64,000 nt of DNA from Branchiostoma floridae (Eukaryota > Chordata > Leptocardii > Amphioxiformes > Branchiostomatidae), in NCBI RefSeq assembly GCF_000003815.2, contig NC_049992.1:14514798-14578797 (forward strand), in the 5' to 3' direction. The translations under genes and the position numbers were made by a program. Shown here in pieces: positions 61,182 to 64,000 of the stretch. Positions within the stretch are counted from its first letter, which is position 1. Each line of letters opens with the position of its first letter. The notes under the pieces are model-generated. The model was not told the DNA's origin. It worked only from the letters and a program-made list of their open reading frames with translations, and did not search any database.

Positions 61182-62689
61182 ATGGCAGTTGGCAACGCAG
61201 TAGATAACCTCCGTGAAAACGTAAGAGATAGAATCAGAAACGCCAGTGCTGAAATGTTTAACATAGTCTTCATCGGGTTGACCGGTAGTGGCAAATCATC
61301 ACTGATTAACTCAATGGAACAGGCTGTTGTTGGTACCCCGGCAAATCTGGCCAGGGTCGGCAGAGGTGCAGGAGGCAATGTCACCCTCTGTCTTGAAGGA
61401 TGCGAAATGTTCAGTACCCTTCAAGACAACCTGAGAGACAAGGTGAAGTTTTGGGATTTTGTCGGCCTTCCTAACCGAAACGACGAGACAATCAGAACCC
61501 TTATTTCGCTAGCTCTTGATGGGCGCATACCTGAAAACCAGCCTCTGATCAACCCTGAATACTTCGAAATGTGCAAAGAAGAGTTAGAGGACGAGTTTCC
61601 AGCAGTCCAAGGTGGGCCAACGATCCAGCGTGTTGTTGTCGTGTGCGCTGCAGACGAGGAGATGCCTGTGAACCTCCTGCAAGCGACGAAGAAAGCGGCT
61701 CAACCGGCAACTACGGCATCAGATCGCAGTGAGTTAACATTATGTTTTCATCGAAAACTATACTTACGGTTAATTGCAATCTAGTCACATATAAAACTTT
61801 GCATTCAATCACATACAAATCGTAAACAAAAAGGGACATTTTTTCTCAACCTTTCCCCCCTATTCATGCAAATCTCATCGTGTTTTGTAGTGTTTGTAGT
61901 GACCGCATGCATTGCAAAGGCGATTTATTCTTGAAACCTTTGCGAATTGAAGACTGTATTGCTCGTCCGTCAGCATCGGCGATGACCAAAAACATGACGT
62001 TGTTAATGAAAGACAATCTAGCTTACCCAAATAACGACGGAATGCAGTAATAGCTTTTGCGTTGCAAAATAGAAATTGCACAATTGTGTAACTTTGGTAA
62101 AAGAATAAAGCAAAGTGAAAGTTAAGGAAGAACATTGATAGATATTAAGTACTGTTTGAAATATCATTTGAATAATTAGTCAGAATTGTATGTTTTCATA
62201 CGAAAGTGTTAGATTATTGTCATCAAATATCCACTCTCATATCAATAACATTTCATCATATTTGCAGATATCCCTTTGTTCCTGTTGATCTCCAAAGTGG
62301 ACAAGATGGTCGGAGACGCCAACAAAGACGACCTCAGCCGAAGAATACGCAGCGCCAGGGACACGCTGGACGCAACAAACTATTTTTTCGAGAAAGCTAC
62401 CCTGTACCATGAACAAACTAATCGGGATAACGACCCAGGTATGGTCTCAAATGATTCAACCGATGAGTCGCTCTTACGACTTATGGTGAATATGTTGAAT
62501 CCTCAGCTCCGACTAGTGTATGCCGAACCTCGACCTGAACCAACAGTGAATGAACAAATGAGGCGATATCTGCGAAGAAAGTACATTCGGACAAAGCGGT
62601 TGATGAGAAAGAATCTTTTCCCAACAGTTCTGGTAATCGTCACCATGTTCGTCACCATGTTGGCAATTGCTATTGCTCTGTCTCGCTAG
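61182..62689 (+). CDS. IFI44-like tail-anchored GTPase
   Basis: Two exons, 61182-61728 and 62268-62689, joined in phase 1, give 322 residues. Seen: P-loop GLTGSGKSS (G1), DFVG (G3, residues near 90), LISLALDGRIPENQPL as in IFI44/IFI44L, VVVVCAADEE, and SKVD (G4) after IPLFLL. The C-terminus has a basic RRKYIRTKRLMRK stretch then a single span (PTVLVIVTMFVTMLAIAIAL) and SR, so it is tail-anchored. ATG at 61182 is the first in frame. Known: IFI44-type proteins are interferon-induced GTPase-like proteins in vertebrates. Inferred: a membrane-bound immune or trafficking GTPase here. Next to, and sharing its intron position with, the degenerate paralogue at 55063. Confidence 0.82.
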
Positions 62690-64000
62690 AGACCATTATG
62701 TCAATTATCTTCTTCGGCAAGAAGGTTATATTTTCGGCGCTGTTTATGTGTCCGTGGACAGCGCCAACTTTCAAGCCGCATAACGCCCGAACGGCTTGCG
62801 CTAGAGCCATCAAATTCTGTGACATTTCCTATAATTCACTTGGCAACTTTGAAAGGTTTTCCATTTTTGTGTTGCCATTTCAACCGGTCGTCAAATTTCT
62901 TACAACACTTATAATTGACGTCTACTTCAGATTTGGTAGTCATATCATAAGCCGTTTTGCAGTTACAGGAGTTAGAAAGGCGGGCCTTAAAAGAGTTAAG
63001 AAAGGGTCCACTGTTCATTGTGCTTGTCAAAAAGAGCAAGCGGAATTCTCCCTGGTACAATGAACCTGTAAATATTGTACATAGCACCTGTCTTCTCTGT
63101 CACGATCAGTGGAAGAGTATCTTCAGTGAGCTTAACTGGACCGATACAATTTTTATAAATTAAAGCGATATACATTTGTATGTGAGATTATACACAAAAC
63201 AAATAGTATACACTGAATAGGGATTTCATTACTAGATATTGATTCTACCCTTAAGTGACTATAAAAGTAATATACATATACAAAATGTAAGTGCACAGCA
63301 CACTTGTCTGATTATTTGTACTTAGCAAAAGTTAGATACATTTATAGCGAAACAAAATAAAAGCCTAGATGTCACATACATATGACCATCTGTACACACT
63401 TAATTTATTATCATTTAGCTAGCAGCATGTTGTAAATATTACACGTCATTGCCTGAACTGTGAATTCACATTAAGAAATCAATTTCTGAACATTTTTGTA
63501 CTTTATGCATCAGCAAATAAATTGAATCCTTTGTTTATTTGCAGGTTACCATTTCATCCTTTGGTCCCAGTCACTTTATTTGTCATTTAAGATAATATTG
63601 TTGACAAGCCTTCAATCATGAAATTACTGATAATGTTGGCGTATTTCATAGTTATACAAATATCAAGTATTTGCCTGAAAATCATCATTGTTGTCGCTAA
63701 TAAATGCATCATTAGGTGCTCTTCACTATCATGCTTCTTGCCTTGACAGATATTTCTCATGTGGGAAAAAATCTCCCCTTTGGGAGATTTTGAGTAATTA
63801 GCAACAACTAAAAGACTTATGGAAAAACTAAACTTTACTTAACCAACACCAAGTTTAATTTGGACTTACCCCAAATTTTCAGCCGACTCCGACAGCCTTG
63901 TTCACGGAATGGACCCGTCTGCTGTAGCTTAAAACTAAAAGACTTAGTTCGGCCCTTGTGTCCCTGTCCACAAGGGAGCGAGGTCGTCCTGTGTTTAGTC
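62690..64000. other. 3' flank of the tail-anchored GTPase gene
   Basis: Likely 3'UTR then intergenic DNA. A frame at about 62957-63163 (ELERRALKELRKGPLFIVLV) follows a tacag, and could be a decayed or alternative exon. It holds the duplicated block 63220-63640 and a perfect hairpin aaaatctccc-cttt-gggagatttt (63768-63791). Nothing else recognised. Confidence 0.45.
63220..63640. repeat. Duplicated flank block, copy 2
   Basis: Counterpart of 53560-53960, lying about 530 bp past the stop of the tail-anchored GTPase. The strongest shared words are tcactttatttgtcatttaagataat and gacaagccttcaatcatg (each with small differences). Confidence 0.6.

Noticed and set aside
1-64000. CRISPR array or bacterial operon content
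   Set aside because: The gene structure is eukaryotic throughout; the tandem repeats found are minisatellites or transposons without spacer structure.

Overview
This 64 kb window is intron-rich animal DNA. The best guess is an amphioxus (Branchiostoma)-like invertebrate chordate. That rests on vertebrate-like orthologues split into many short GT-AG exons, one vertebrate gene neighbourhood kept intact, IFI44-like GTPase paralogues, and many short inverted-repeat elements. The species itself is inference. Two runs of exactly 100 N mark scaffold gaps inside CEP104 introns.

Layout. 0-6.4 kb: the last exon of a three-finger C2H2 protein, then the 3' end of a basic protein I do not recognise, whose last intron is a minisatellite. 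6.9-12.3 kb (minus): two tandem paralogues of a small secreted or type I membrane protein sharing a cysteine/PMW signature. 16.9-26.4 kb (minus): a complete six-exon DFFB, the caspase-activated DNase, with CIDE-N and catalytic residues intact; its 6.1 kb fifth intron carries a truncated LINE bounded by a perfect 16-bp target-site duplication. 27.8-52.1 kb (plus): CEP104 in 30 coding exons (jelly-roll, coiled coil, TOG, zinc fingers), head-to-head with DFFB as in human. 55.1-62.7 kb (plus): two IFI44-like GTPase-family genes. The second keeps its GTPase motifs and is tail-anchored. The first has lost the P-loop lysine, the G3 aspartate and the G4 aspartate, and continues through a membrane segment, a glycosylation-site-rich coiled coil, a second membrane segment and an unrecognised alpha/beta domain.

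How they fit. DFFB and CEP104 probably share a promoter region that holds several CGCG-type motifs, although one acts in apoptotic DNA cleavage and the other at the ciliary tip. The two IFI44-like genes share an intron position and phase, so they are duplicates, one apparently catalytic and one degenerate, possibly working as a sensor/effector pair in innate defence (inference). The most novel item is the first IFI44-like gene's architecture; the tandem PMW-cysteine proteins come second.

The rest is introns and intergenic DNA with several families of terminal-inverted-repeat elements, tRNA-derived SINEs, LINE 3' tails, hairpin insertions, a long palindrome, and a 17-19 bp motif that recurs inside one CEP104 intron.
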